This document shows positions 1 to 5,822 of a stretch of 6,813 nt of DNA, one piece after another. Position numbers and translations under genes: made by a program. Each line of letters begins with the position of its first letter. Position 1 is the first letter of the stretch. The stretch is from the NCBI GenBank assembly GCA_026394915.1, contig JAPLZS010000094.1:898-7710 (forward strand), written 5' to 3'. This DNA comes from Candidatus Woesearchaeota archaeon (GTDB lineage Archaea; Nanobdellota; Nanobdellia; Woesearchaeales; UBA12501). The notes beneath the pieces are model-generated. The model saw only the letters and a list, made by a program, of their open reading frames with translations. It had not been told where the DNA came from and did no database searches.

Positions 1-35
1 TATAGGTTTCCGCATCTTACGCATTGGTGTGGCAT
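1..35 (-). CDS. arvC: OapC/ArvC-family zinc-ribbon protein (DUF2072), N-terminal 12 residues only
   Basis: Only the start of this gene lies in the window; it runs off the left edge. Read on the minus strand from the ATG at 35-33 it gives MPHQCVRCGNL followed by TA, most likely the start of a Tyr codon. The CxxC knuckle directly after MPHQ is the characteristic beginning of the archaeal DUF2072/OapC zinc-ribbon family, so the call rests on a short but distinctive motif plus position: it is third in line after the GTPase and the DUF2073 protein, the usual partners of this family. The gap to the arvB stop is 58 bases and holds a GAAGGT element 11 bases before the ATG and a possible TATA element, so the gene may be read from the operon and from its own promoter. 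The rest of the zinc ribbon cannot be seen. Confidence 0.75.
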   Translation of the reverse strand, partial: MPHQCVRCGNL

Positions 36-60
36 TTTTTATTTAGACCTTCATCATACT

Positions 61-70
61 TGTATATTTT
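61..70 (-). promoter_or_regulatory. Possible internal TATA element ahead of arvC
   Basis: On the minus strand the stretch reads AAAATATACA, a reasonable archaeal TATA box centred about 30 bases upstream of the arvC ATG at 35. That spacing fits a short-leader or leaderless transcript. The gap between arvB and arvC is larger than the arvA-arvB gap, which leaves room for it. It could equally be ordinary AT-rich spacer. Confidence 0.3.
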
Positions 71-93
71 CAAGCAGACATTGATTATGATAT

Positions 94-492
94 TTATCTC
101 TTTTTCTTCTTTCCGATCTTTGTAGGATTAGTCGTAAGAAGCTCTATCTTGTTAGGATCTTTCTTTATCTCCTTTACTATTGATGCAGGGCCTATTATTG
201 TCAGTCCGACCCTGTCTCCGAGCATCAGCTCGACAAAGCCTGCCTTGAGTTTCTTGAGGAGGTCGCCATGCTCCTTGCCGGGATAGATCACTCCAAGCTC
301 TATTCCCTTGAAGTCATCGTTTATCTCTTCCATCGTTGTCTTTATCAGCTCTGCCTCTTCCTCTTTCTTGAGTCTTCCTTCAAGCAGGACTATCTTGTTC
401 TCCTTTGCTATCTTCAGCAGCTTGTTTATCCTGCCTATTGAACTGAGGCCTTCAATTTCATTGTATGGCACAAATTGCAGTGTTAAGCTCAT
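94..492 (-). CDS. arvB: DUF2073 protein, OapB/ArvB family
   Basis: This 132-residue protein is soluble, with no signal peptide or membrane segment. It has an alternating strand/helix pattern: LTLQFVPY at residues 3-10, a Lys/Glu-rich helical centre (about 24-60), then IELGVIYP and a hydrophobic GLTIIGPAS segment near residues 96-104, ending in a very basic tail (KIGKKKKR). This matches the DUF2073 family, also named OapB/ArvB. In archaea that family sits beside an Era-like GTPase and a DUF2072 zinc-ribbon protein, and both are present here on either side. It follows arvA by 14 bases, with GAAGGT upstream of its ATG, so it is almost certainly co-transcribed. Biochemical activity is not known to me; a role with ArvA in vesicle formation is inferred from Haloferax work on this gene set. 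The basic tail could bind nucleic acid or acidic lipid head groups. Confidence 0.85.
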   Translation of the reverse strand: MSLTLQFVPYNEIEGLSSIGRINKLLKIAKENKIVLLEGRLKKEEEAELIKTTMEEINDDFKGIELGVIYPGKEHGDLLKKLKAGFVELMLGDRVGLTIIGPASIVKEIKKDPNKIELLTTNPTKIGKKKKR

Positions 493-506
493 ATTTTTTA
501 CCTTCT

Positions 507-1211
507 TCAGTCAACGAGCACGAATAGCGCCTCATAAAGCTTGTCTATGTTCTTTCCCAGCTTTGCGCTTATCCCGATCACATCATACTGCGGAAATGCC
601 GCCTCGATTCCCTTGAGGTCAGCCTTCCTCAGGTCTATCTTGTTACCTACAACAAGTACAGGTATGTTCCTTGCGACAAGGTTTCCGATGATTGTTATGT
701 TTACTTGAGTATATGGGTCTTTTGTAGCATCCAAGACTACAAGAACAGCATCCATGTCATCAAGCCACTTTATTGCGTCTATGACTCCTTTTGTGGCTTC
801 TCTTGCCCTCTTCTTTGCATCTGTCTTCTTTATGCCTTTCCTGACAAAGTCCTCATAGTCTATCTTTGTGGCAATGCCAGGTGTGTCGACAAGATTGAAT
901 GACAGCTCTTTCTTTCCGGATTTTATGTTCACCTGCTCCTTCACTTGTATCTCTCTTGTCTCATGAGGTATTGCAGAAACAGAACCCATCTCCTCACCAA
1001 GCCAGTCAATGCATATCCTGTTGGCAAGGGTTGTCTTTCCTCCGTTAGGAGGCCCGTAAAGCCCTAGTTTGATGTGCTTCTTCTTCTTGAATATGCTTCC
1101 TATGACCTTATCTATGAATTTCCTTAGGATATTGAAGCTTGCAAAGCCGACCTCTTTCTTATCTTCCCCTATCATCTCTGTCCTTTTTTTCTCAGCTGCT
1201 TTTTTAGGCAT
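507..1211 (-). CDS. arvA: Era/Ras-like small GTPase, OapA/ArvA family
   Basis: This is a 234-residue GTPase with all five G motifs in order: P-loop GPPNGGKTT at residues 53-61, switch-I threonine at about T85 (PHETRE), DTPG at 109-112, NKID at 190-193 and SAK at 215-217. The residue after DTPG is Ile, as in Era-type hydrophobic-substituted GTPases, not the catalytic Gln of Ras. No KH or other RNA-binding domain follows, so it is not bacterial Era. Residues 23-45 form a predicted amphipathic helix (FASFNILRKFIDKVIGS) ending in four lysines, which could attach the protein to a membrane. Pairing with DUF2073 and DUF2072 genes identifies the OapA/ArvA family; in Haloferax the ArvA GTPase drives extracellular-vesicle production. 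I chose the ATG at 1211 over the adjacent TTG at 1214 because GGTGGT lies just upstream and the TTG would abut it. Confidence 0.85.
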   Translation of the reverse strand: MPKKAAEKKRTEMIGEDKKEVGFASFNILRKFIDKVIGSIFKKKKHIKLGLYGPPNGGKTTLANRICIDWLGEEMGSVSAIPHETREIQVKEQVNIKSGKKELSFNLVDTPGIATKIDYEDFVRKGIKKTDAKKRAREATKGVIDAIKWLDDMDAVLVVLDATKDPYTQVNITIIGNLVARNIPVLVVGNKIDLRKADLKGIEAAFPQYDVIGISAKLGKNIDKLYEALFVLVD

Positions 1212-1245
1212 CAAACCACCAATGGGCTAAAAATATGAGTATTTG

Positions 1246-1255
1246 TTTATATAAT
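1246..1255 (-). promoter_or_regulatory. TATA box of the arvABC operon
   Basis: On the minus strand the sequence is ATTATATAAA, a near-ideal archaeal TATA box. A start site about 25 bases downstream would fall near 1223, giving a leader of roughly a dozen bases. That leader would contain the GGTGGT ribosome-binding element just before the arvA ATG. It forms one half of a divergent promoter pair with the element at 1311-1320. Confidence 0.55.
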
Positions 1256-1310
1256 TTTCGGTTTATCATATATTAAATCATATTAACCATAATGGACATT
1301 CAGGAGCAAA

Positions 1311-1320
1311 ATATTTAAAT
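1311..1320 (+). promoter_or_regulatory. TATA box of the helical-protein/PIN pair
   Basis: ATATTTAAAT is preceded by a purine-rich GAGCAAA that could serve as a BRE. Its centre is about 27 bases from the ATG at 1342, so transcription would start at or within a base or two of the start codon, implying a leaderless or nearly leaderless message. A GGTG at 1336-1339 might otherwise act as a very close ribosome-binding element. Confidence 0.5.
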
Positions 1321-1341
1321 CGAATAATATTTGCCGGTGCA

Positions 1342-1893
1342 ATGGAAGACGAAGTAAAAAAAGACATTCTTGCTGTGCTGAAAGAGGTTGTTGAGCTGAT
1401 AAAGGCAGAGAGGTATGATGAGATAAAGGAGCTCAGCAACCACACAATACACAATGCTTCCATATTCCAGGACCAGGATTCTGTATCTGTTGCAGTCATA
1501 ATCTATTCCATGTCAAAGATGATAGAGAGATCAGGAAAGGATCTAGAAGATATAGCTGGAAAATTTGCTGGCCTTATCAGGGATGCTGTTGCGCTGCTTG
1601 AGAAGAACATGATTGATGAATATGAGACTGCGATAAAAAGGATCTTTGACAGCATATCAAAGGAAGATGAAAGGCTGGGCGCATTCATACAGGAGATAAT
1701 TGAGCAGGCTGAGATAAAGAAAGGCTCAAAGCTCTATGACCATGGGATATCAATAGCAAGGTCTGCAGAGGTCCTTGGGATCTCCCAATGGGACCTGATG
1801 AGCTATGTCGGAAAGACCACAATGACAGAAGCAGCTCCTGTTGATGTCAAGAAACGGCTTGAGTTCGCAAGAGGGCTTTTCGGAGCTGGCTGA
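1342..1893 (+). CDS. All-helical protein with C-terminal HTH-like segment, putative antitoxin partner of the PIN protein
   Basis: I do not recognise this 183-residue protein as a named family. It is predicted almost wholly alpha-helical and acidic, with no membrane segment. Residues 1-125 are long helices including a distinctive SNHTIHNASIFQDQDS stretch at 32-47. Residues 136-156 (ISIARSAEVLGISQWDLMSYV) look like a helix-turn-helix and resemble the 'AAE-hydrophobic-G-S-W' pattern of UPF0175-type antitoxins, which pair with COG2405-like PIN toxins in archaea. The stop is one base before the ATG of the PIN gene, so the two are translationally coupled. That context supports an antitoxin or regulator role, but UPF0175 proteins are usually much shorter (under about 100 residues), so the N-terminal helical part would be an added domain. 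The TATA element at 1311-1320 suggests direct, nearly leaderless transcription. The gene is certain; the function is an inference. Confidence 0.85.
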   Translation: MEDEVKKDILAVLKEVVELIKAERYDEIKELSNHTIHNASIFQDQDSVSVAVIIYSMSKMIERSGKDLEDIAGKFAGLIRDAVALLEKNMIDEYETAIKRIFDSISKEDERLGAFIQEIIEQAEIKKGSKLYDHGISIARSAEVLGISQWDLMSYVGKTTMTEAAPVDVKKRLEFARGLFGAG

Positions 1894-1894
1894 C

Positions 1895-2602
1895 ATGGCA
1901 GAGACAACAAAATCAATAGTGTTTGATACCGGGCCTATAATAAGCCTTGCGACAAACAACCTTCTCTGGATACTTGAGCCATTGGAGAAAGCCTTTGGCG
2001 GAGATTTCCTCATGCCGCCAGGAGTGAGGAAAGAGCTGATTGACAATCCGCTGAGATCAAAGAGATTCAAGTTCGAGGCAATGCAGGCGCTTAATCTTGT
2101 GAATAATGGTGTGCTGAAGATTGTTGATGATTCCAGCCTGAATTCCGAGATTGAAGAGCTGATGGACATCGCAAATAAAATATTCAGGGCAAAAGGAAAC
2201 TGGATGCAGATAGTCCATTATGGAGAGATCGGCGCAATCGCTGTTGCAATGATGATGGGATCTTCTGCGATGGTCATTGATGAAAGGACGACAAGGATGC
2301 TCATCGAGGATCCTGATTCATTGAGGAAGATGATGGAGAAGAAGCTCCACACAAAGGTTGAGATGAACAAGGACAACCTGAATGAGTTCGGGAAAAGGAC
2401 AAAAGGCATAAAGATGATAAGGTCAACAGAGCTTGCGATGATGGCATATGAGAAAGGCCTGCTTGACAGGTTTTTGCCGAACATCCCTCAGGCAAGAAAA
2501 GAGCTGATTGATGGAGTCTTATGGGGGATAAAGCTGAATGGCTGCTCAATATCAGAGATGGAGATAGACAGGATAATAAAGCTCGAGACAAAGAATGGGT
2601 AG
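1895..2602 (+). CDS. PIN-domain ribonuclease-like protein
   Basis: This 235-residue protein opens with SIVFDTGPIISLA, the classic first strand of a PIN domain with catalytic D11. The other expected acidic residues are present: E47 (VRKELI), E111 (HYGEIGAIAVA) and D129 (MVIDERTTR). A further IRSTELAMMAYEKGLL helix near residues 168-183 matches the final PIN helix, where relatives commonly read 'GTLG..L..A...G'. The nuclease centre therefore appears intact, and a metal-dependent endoribonuclease activity is expected from the family. It is longer than typical VapC toxins (about 130-150 residues), with an insert at 60-105 and a C-terminal extension of about 50 residues. I chose the ATG at 1895 over an in-frame ATG at 1841 because the earlier start would overlap the preceding gene by 53 bases and lacks the clean PIN N-terminus. 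It is coupled to the upstream HTH-like gene and could be a toxin, or a housekeeping RNA-processing enzyme. Confidence 0.88.
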   Translation: MAETTKSIVFDTGPIISLATNNLLWILEPLEKAFGGDFLMPPGVRKELIDNPLRSKRFKFEAMQALNLVNNGVLKIVDDSSLNSEIEELMDIANKIFRAKGNWMQIVHYGEIGAIAVAMMMGSSAMVIDERTTRMLIEDPDSLRKMMEKKLHTKVEMNKDNLNEFGKRTKGIKMIRSTELAMMAYEKGLLDRFLPNIPQARKELIDGVLWGIKLNGCSISEMEIDRIIKLETKNG

Positions 2603-2630
2603 ATGATAAACTATAATAAAAATCAGCAAA

Positions 2631-2639
2631 TTTTTTATA
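2631..2639 (+). promoter_or_regulatory. T-run/TATA element between the PIN gene and the membrane-protein gene
   Basis: TTTTTTATA lies 28 bases after the PIN stop codon. As a TATA box it would place transcription start near 2660, giving a leader of about 25 bases that carries GTGAT (2677-2681) just before the ATG at 2685. The six Ts could also act as a U-tract terminator for the upstream pair; the sequence alone does not separate the two roles. Confidence 0.4.
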
Positions 2640-2684
2640 CTCATCATACTCAAAGACAAAGCATAAGCAGAAAGAAGTGATAAG

Positions 2685-2987
2685 ATGTCGATATTAAGAT
2701 TCACAAGGGAAGAGAGGAAGAGAAGAAGAAGAGAAGCTGCATATGGCTGGGGTTCTACAAAGAACATGACGACCCATGAGTTCATTGCCCACAGGGAAAG
2801 GATGGCAATGGATGAGAAGAAGAGGAAGCAGGAAGCTGCAGAAAGGGCAAGAGCAGGCGGAGCAGCTGGAAAGACTCCTGCAGCAGCAGGCACAGGCGCG
2901 AGAAAAGGGGGATTCCTGAAGCTGCTTCTGTTCCTTGCAGTGATTGCGGGGATAGTTTATCTTTACCTTAAATACATAAAAAAGTGA
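2685..2987 (+). CDS. Small basic tail-anchored membrane protein
   Basis: I do not recognise this 100-residue protein. Residues 1-55 are strongly charged and helical with a dense basic cluster (TREERKRRRRE at 7-17) and many Arg/Lys/Glu repeats. Residues 57-76 are a flexible Ala/Gly linker. Residues 77-95 (FLKLLLFLAVIAGIVYLYL) form a single hydrophobic span ending in a short lysine tail. There is no N-terminal signal peptide, so it looks like a C-terminal tail-anchored protein with the basic part in the cytoplasm, where it could bind nucleic acid or ribosomes; that role is inference. The start is supported by GTGAT at 2677-2681. The gene lies 20 bases before the preferred mre11 start, and its stop overlaps an alternative GTG for mre11, so the two probably share a transcript. 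Confidence 0.8.
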   Translation: MSILRFTREERKRRRREAAYGWGSTKNMTTHEFIAHRERMAMDEKKRKQEAAERARAGGAAGKTPAAAGTGARKGGFLKLLLFLAVIAGIVYLYLKYIKK

Positions 2988-3007
2988 TTGATGGGGGGCT
3001 TATAACA

Positions 3008-4249
3008 GTGAAATTCGCGCACATGGCAGACTGCCATATAGGGTCCTGGAGAGACCAGAAACTTAGGGATCTGAGCATAAAAGCATTCACAAAAGCGATT
3101 GATGAATGCATAAAGCAAAATGTGGATTTTGTCCTTATCTCAGGAGACCTTTTCAACACAGCCCTGCCTGCAATCGACAGCCTGAAGCTTGCTGTGAAGA
3201 AGCTCAAGGAGCTGAAGGACAAGGATATTAATGTCTATGGCATTGCAGGAAGCCATGATTATTCTTCTTCTGGCAAGACAATGATTGATGTGCTGGTCAA
3301 TGCAGGGCTTTTCACAGATGTGTTCAAGGGAAGTGTTGAGCATGACACAATCACACTTGACTTCACTGTTGACAATAAGACAGGAGCAAAGATAACAGGA
3401 ATAAAAGGAAGAAAGGGAATGCTTGACAGGAAATATTACGAAGCATTGAACAGGAAGAATCTCGAAGAGGAAAAAGGGATGAAGATATTCCTTTTCCACA
3501 CAGCAATATCTGAGATAAAGCCAAAAGAGCTTGAGAAGATAGAATCTGCGCCCATGTCCTATCTTCCGAAAGGATTTGATTATTATGCAGGAGGCCACGT
3601 CCACTACATCTATGAAGAGAAGAGAGATGGCTATGGATTGATTGCATATCCAGGAGCATTGTTCCCTGCAAATTTCTTTGAGATGGAGAAGTACGGCAAT
3701 GGAGGTTTCTATGTTGCTGAATCTGTTGAAGCAGAGCAAGGATCAAAGAAAATAGAACTGAAATGGATCCCTGTGCCTGTTAAGCAGACATTCAACATCT
3801 CAGTGAACTGCGACAACAAGAACCCGAAGCAGGTTGAGGATGAGATTTTTGATAGGATAAAGGGAAAGGAGTTCATAAACACGATTGTGCTGATAAGGGT
3901 TTCCGGCACACTGTTCACAGGAAAGCCTTCTGATATAAATTTCAAGGGCATATTCGAGGCATTGAACAGGAAATCTGCTTATTTTGTGATGAAGAGCACA
4001 TCAATGGTCACATCAAGGGAATTCGCTGACATGAAAAGCAGGCTTGATGCAGAAGTCATTGCAGAAGAGATGATAATTGACAAGAATCTCGGGTTCTCAA
4101 AGCTGCCAGGCATCACAAAAGAGAATGAGAAAAACATGATAGTCTCCCTGATAAAGATACTCTCTGCAGAGAAAGAGGACGGCGAGAAAGTGCATGACTT
4201 CGAGAAAAGGGTTTCAGAGGAGACAGAAAAGATTATCAAGATGAATTGA
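3008..4249 (+). CDS. mre11: Mre11/SbcD-family DNA double-strand-break repair nuclease
   Basis: This 413-residue calcineurin-like phosphoesterase is the nuclease half of the Mre11-Rad50 complex, which processes DNA ends. Metal-binding motifs are in order: DCH at 8-10, GDLF at 46-49, GSHD at 81-84, H164 (FHTAI) and GGHVH at 195-199. The third motif has Ser where Asn is canonical (GNHD). A capping domain follows to about residue 340, and a charged C-terminal helical part (about 365-413) is where Rad50 would bind. I chose GTG at 3008 (MKFAHMADCHIG) because the family starts right before this strand and a G-run (2992-2997) lies upstream; the GTG at 2984 adds eight residues, overlaps the previous stop and has no binding site. 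No rad50, herA or nurA is adjacent, and the gene converges on gatB. Residues 344-354 (SRLDAEVIAEE) are encoded by a 35-bp block also present in gatB. Confidence 0.9.
   Translation: MKFAHMADCHIGSWRDQKLRDLSIKAFTKAIDECIKQNVDFVLISGDLFNTALPAIDSLKLAVKKLKELKDKDINVYGIAGSHDYSSSGKTMIDVLVNAGLFTDVFKGSVEHDTITLDFTVDNKTGAKITGIKGRKGMLDRKYYEALNRKNLEEEKGMKIFLFHTAISEIKPKELEKIESAPMSYLPKGFDYYAGGHVHYIYEEKRDGYGLIAYPGALFPANFFEMEKYGNGGFYVAESVEAEQGSKKIELKWIPVPVKQTFNISVNCDNKNPKQVEDEIFDRIKGKEFINTIVLIRVSGTLFTGKPSDINFKGIFEALNRKSAYFVMKSTSMVTSREFADMKSRLDAEVIAEEMIIDKNLGFSKLPGITKENEKNMIVSLIKILSAEKEDGEKVHDFEKRVSEETEKIIKMN
4036..4070 (+). repeat. 35-bp inverted repeat, copy in mre11
   Basis: This block, beginning AAGCAGGCTTGATGC and ending GCAGAAGAGA, is identical over 35 bases to the minus strand at 4724-4758. 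Similarity stops abruptly at both ends. In mre11 it encodes residues 344-354 (SRLDAEVIAEE) without breaking the frame. Confidence 0.95.
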
Positions 4250-4265
4250 TAATAGAAAAGATAGA

Positions 4266-4787
4266 TTACTTCAGCAGCTTTTTCAGCATCTCGTGCACGA
4301 TAGAGGGCGCTGCCTGGCCTCTTGTCTTCTTCATGACCTGACCGATTATGTAATGCAGGGATTTCTCATTGCCTTTCTTGTAGTCCTCGACTGCCTCAGG
4401 ATTCTCATCGATCGCCTGCCTGCAGAATGCCTCAAGCTCTGATGCGCCTGACATGGCTTTTATTCCTGACTTCTTCACATAATCCTTTGGAGAGAAAGGC
4501 TCTTCCATGAGCTTCTCAAGTATCTTCTTTGCGACATTCTCTGTTATCTCCTTTTTCTCGACCATTGAGAGAAGCTCAATCATGTGTTTCTCATCTATCT
4601 TTAAGTCCTCAAATGTCCTCTTGCCGTAATTCATGACCCTAACAAGCTCTCTTCTCAGCCATCTTGCTGCAAGGACAGGATCAATCTCCTCTGCCACTTT
4701 CTCCCACATCTCTGCCAATGATTTCTCTTCTGCAATGACTTCTGCATCAAGCCTGCTTATCTTATTTAATGACTTTGTCCTGCGCAA
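4266..4787 (-). CDS. gatB: GatB C-terminal part (helical and YqeY tail domains), separated by a frameshift
   Basis: This frame continues GatB after a break. From SRLDAEVIAEEKSLAEMWEKV (nucleotides 4757 downward) it follows the family pattern that normally comes after the MPEL motif. It then passes through the helical domain (LLSMVEKKEITENVAKKILEKL) to the YqeY-like tail, ENPEAVEDYKKGNEKSLHYI and GQVMKKTRGQAAPSIVHEML, which in GatB grips the tRNA elbow. The stop at 4266 is 16 bases from the mre11 stop on the other strand. The earliest possible start is a TTG at 4787, which lies inside the upstream GatB part, has no convincing binding site and would add out-of-frame residues. Independent translation is therefore unlikely, although not excluded. 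The identity of the protein is clear; whether it is expressed is not. Confidence 0.8.
   Translation of the reverse strand: MRRTKSLNKISRLDAEVIAEEKSLAEMWEKVAEEIDPVLAARWLRRELVRVMNYGKRTFEDLKIDEKHMIELLSMVEKKEITENVAKKILEKLMEEPFSPKDYVKKSGIKAMSGASELEAFCRQAIDENPEAVEDYKKGNEKSLHYIIGQVMKKTRGQAAPSIVHEMLKKLLK
4724..4758 (-). repeat. 35-bp inverted repeat, copy in gatB
   Basis: This is the minus-strand partner of 4036-4070, identical over all 35 bases. In the C-terminal gatB frame it also reads SRLDAEVIAEE, in the same phase as in mre11. Its upstream edge lies within about 30 bases of the place where the two gatB frames must switch. Confidence 0.95.
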
Positions 4788-5676
4788 GCTCTGGCATCTC
4801 TTTCTTTATTGATTCTACAAAATCATCTGTTATTTCTGTGATCACAAGGTCTGGATCAAGGATATAACCATAATCTTCCTCTGTCTCCTTTGTCCTTATC
4901 CTTCTTGTCACTCCATTCTCTGCATCCCATGCTCTTGTGTCCAGGACAAATTTCTTTCCTTCCTCAAAATCCTTTTTCTGCCTCTCAACCTCATATTTCA
5001 ATGCCCTCTCTATCTCCTTAAATCCTGTGATATTCTTGACCTCAGACCTCACATAACCTGTCTCTTTTATGCTTATGTTTGCGTCTGCTTTTATTATGCA
5101 ATGATCCTGATCAAATATTCCGATGTAGTTGAGCACTGTAATCAGTTTTCTCATGAAATCCCTTGCTTCTGCAGGGCTGTACATCTCTGGCTTTGTGACA
5201 ATCTCCAATAATGGCCTTCCTGACCTGTTGTAATCTACCAGAACAAATGGGCTTGAGTGCATTCCAGCAGGATGGACAAGAGAGGCAGGATCTTCCTCAA
5301 GATGAGCTCTTACAAGGCCTACCTCTTTCTCGTCAGAAATCCTTAATTTCCCTTCTGTCCCTATCGGAACCTCATACTGAGTTATCTGGTAATTCTTTGA
5401 CATGTCTGGATAGAAATAATTCTTTCTTGAGAATATGAGATTCCTGCTTATTGTGCAGCCCAGTGCAAGGCAAAGCCTCACTGCAAAGTCAACTGCCTTC
5501 TTATTCAACACTGGCTTTGATCCAGGATGGCCAAGGCAAACAGGGCAGGTATGAGTGTTCGGCTCCTCTGTGTTCTCTGTTGAGCATGAGCAGAACAGTT
5601 TTGTGTTTGTGTTGAGCTCTACATGGATCTCCAGTCCGATTACAATATCTGTTGTGAAATTTGGTTTTTTTATCAT
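4762..5676 (-). CDS. gatB: Aspartyl/glutamyl-tRNA(Asn/Gln) amidotransferase subunit B, N-terminal part
   Basis: GatB binds misacylated Asp-tRNA(Asn) or Glu-tRNA(Gln) and, with GatA supplying ammonia, converts the amino acid to the amide. These 304 residues cover the catalytic kinase-like cradle: [10 protein letters not shown] at 12-21, a Cys set C29, C31, C44, C47 (zinc site) with [17 protein letters not shown] then [25 protein letters not shown] and the AWDAENG region. No AspRS-like insertion is seen, which favours GatB over GatE. The frame ends prematurely after [11 protein letters not shown] at a TAA (4764-4762). The family normally continues, and its continuation lies in another frame beginning just inside this end. 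Moving from this frame to the next needs a +1 shift. About five residues usual between MPEL and the next conserved block also appear to be missing. The upstream binding site is weak (AAGGT about 12 bases away). Confidence 0.85.
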   Translation of the reverse strand: MIKKPNFTTDIVIGLEIHVELNTNTKLFCSCSTENTEEPNTHTCPVCLGHPGSKPVLNKKAVDFAVRLCLALGCTISRNLIFSRKNYFYPDMSKNYQITQYEVPIGTEGKLRISDEKEVGLVRAHLEEDPASLVHPAGMHSSPFVLVDYNRSGRPLLEIVTKPEMYSPAEARDFMRKLITVLNYIGIFDQDHCIIKADANISIKETGYVRSEVKNITGFKEIERALKYEVERQKKDFEEGKKFVLDTRAWDAENGVTRRIRTKETEEDYGYILDPDLVITEITDDFVESIKKEMPELAQDKVIK

Positions 5677-5692
5677 TTTCTTGATTAAACCT

Positions 5693-5814
5693 TAATCTAT
5701 TTAATAAGAGGTGTAAACTAAGTATCGCCCCTATTGGATTGCAAATACCTTTCCCTATTATTTTGGGAGCTGTTCCATGAATAGGCTCAAACATACCTAA
5801 AAAATTTTCATGCG
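5693..5814 (-). pseudogene. Decayed 3' fragment of an isopropylmalate/isocitrate dehydrogenase gene
   Basis: The minus strand between the GNAT stop and the gatB start keeps an open stretch reading [18 protein letters not shown], then [14 protein letters not shown] and a hydrophobic LHLLLNRL. This matches the C-terminal region of the beta-decarboxylating dehydrogenases LeuB and Icd, where relatives read about '[30 protein letters not shown]'. Only about 40 residues survive. There is no start, no NAD-binding or substrate-binding part, and the final helix is missing. The frame also continues without a natural stop into gatB. I read it as a non-functional relic. Which of the two enzymes it came from cannot be decided from this stretch, though the FEPIHG and NPIG spelling leans towards LeuB. 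Confidence 0.75.
5706..5720 (+). repeat. Left arm of an imperfect inverted repeat in the dehydrogenase relic
   Basis: AAGAGGTGTAAACTA pairs with TAGTTACACCTCTT at 5823-5836: 14 matched bases with one extra A here. The arms are about 100 bases apart. This arm lies inside the dehydrogenase relic. Confidence 0.6.
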
Positions 5815-5822
5815 TTGTATTA

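Noticed and set aside
308..616. Open frame on the plus strand over arvB and the arvA end
   Set aside because: Ser/Phe-rich translation opposite two conserved genes, without a promoter or binding site.
1750..2169. Open frame on the minus strand opposite the HTH-like and PIN genes
   Set aside because: Ser/Leu-rich antisense shadow with no family resemblance; the plus strand carries two well-supported genes.
3140..3746. Two long open frames antisense to mre11
   Set aside because: They are Leu/Ser/Cys-rich translations typical of the strand opposite a real gene, lack recognisable motifs, and mre11 on the plus strand explains the region.
4250..4265. Bidirectional terminator between mre11 and gatB
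   Set aside because: Only 16 bases separate the stops, and there is no T-run on either strand or stem to support it.
4755..4790. Programmed +1 frameshift in gatB
   Set aside because: No slippery heptamer or recognised shift-stop signal is visible, and codons appear to be missing, which a programmed shift would not explain. I kept it only as a minor alternative.
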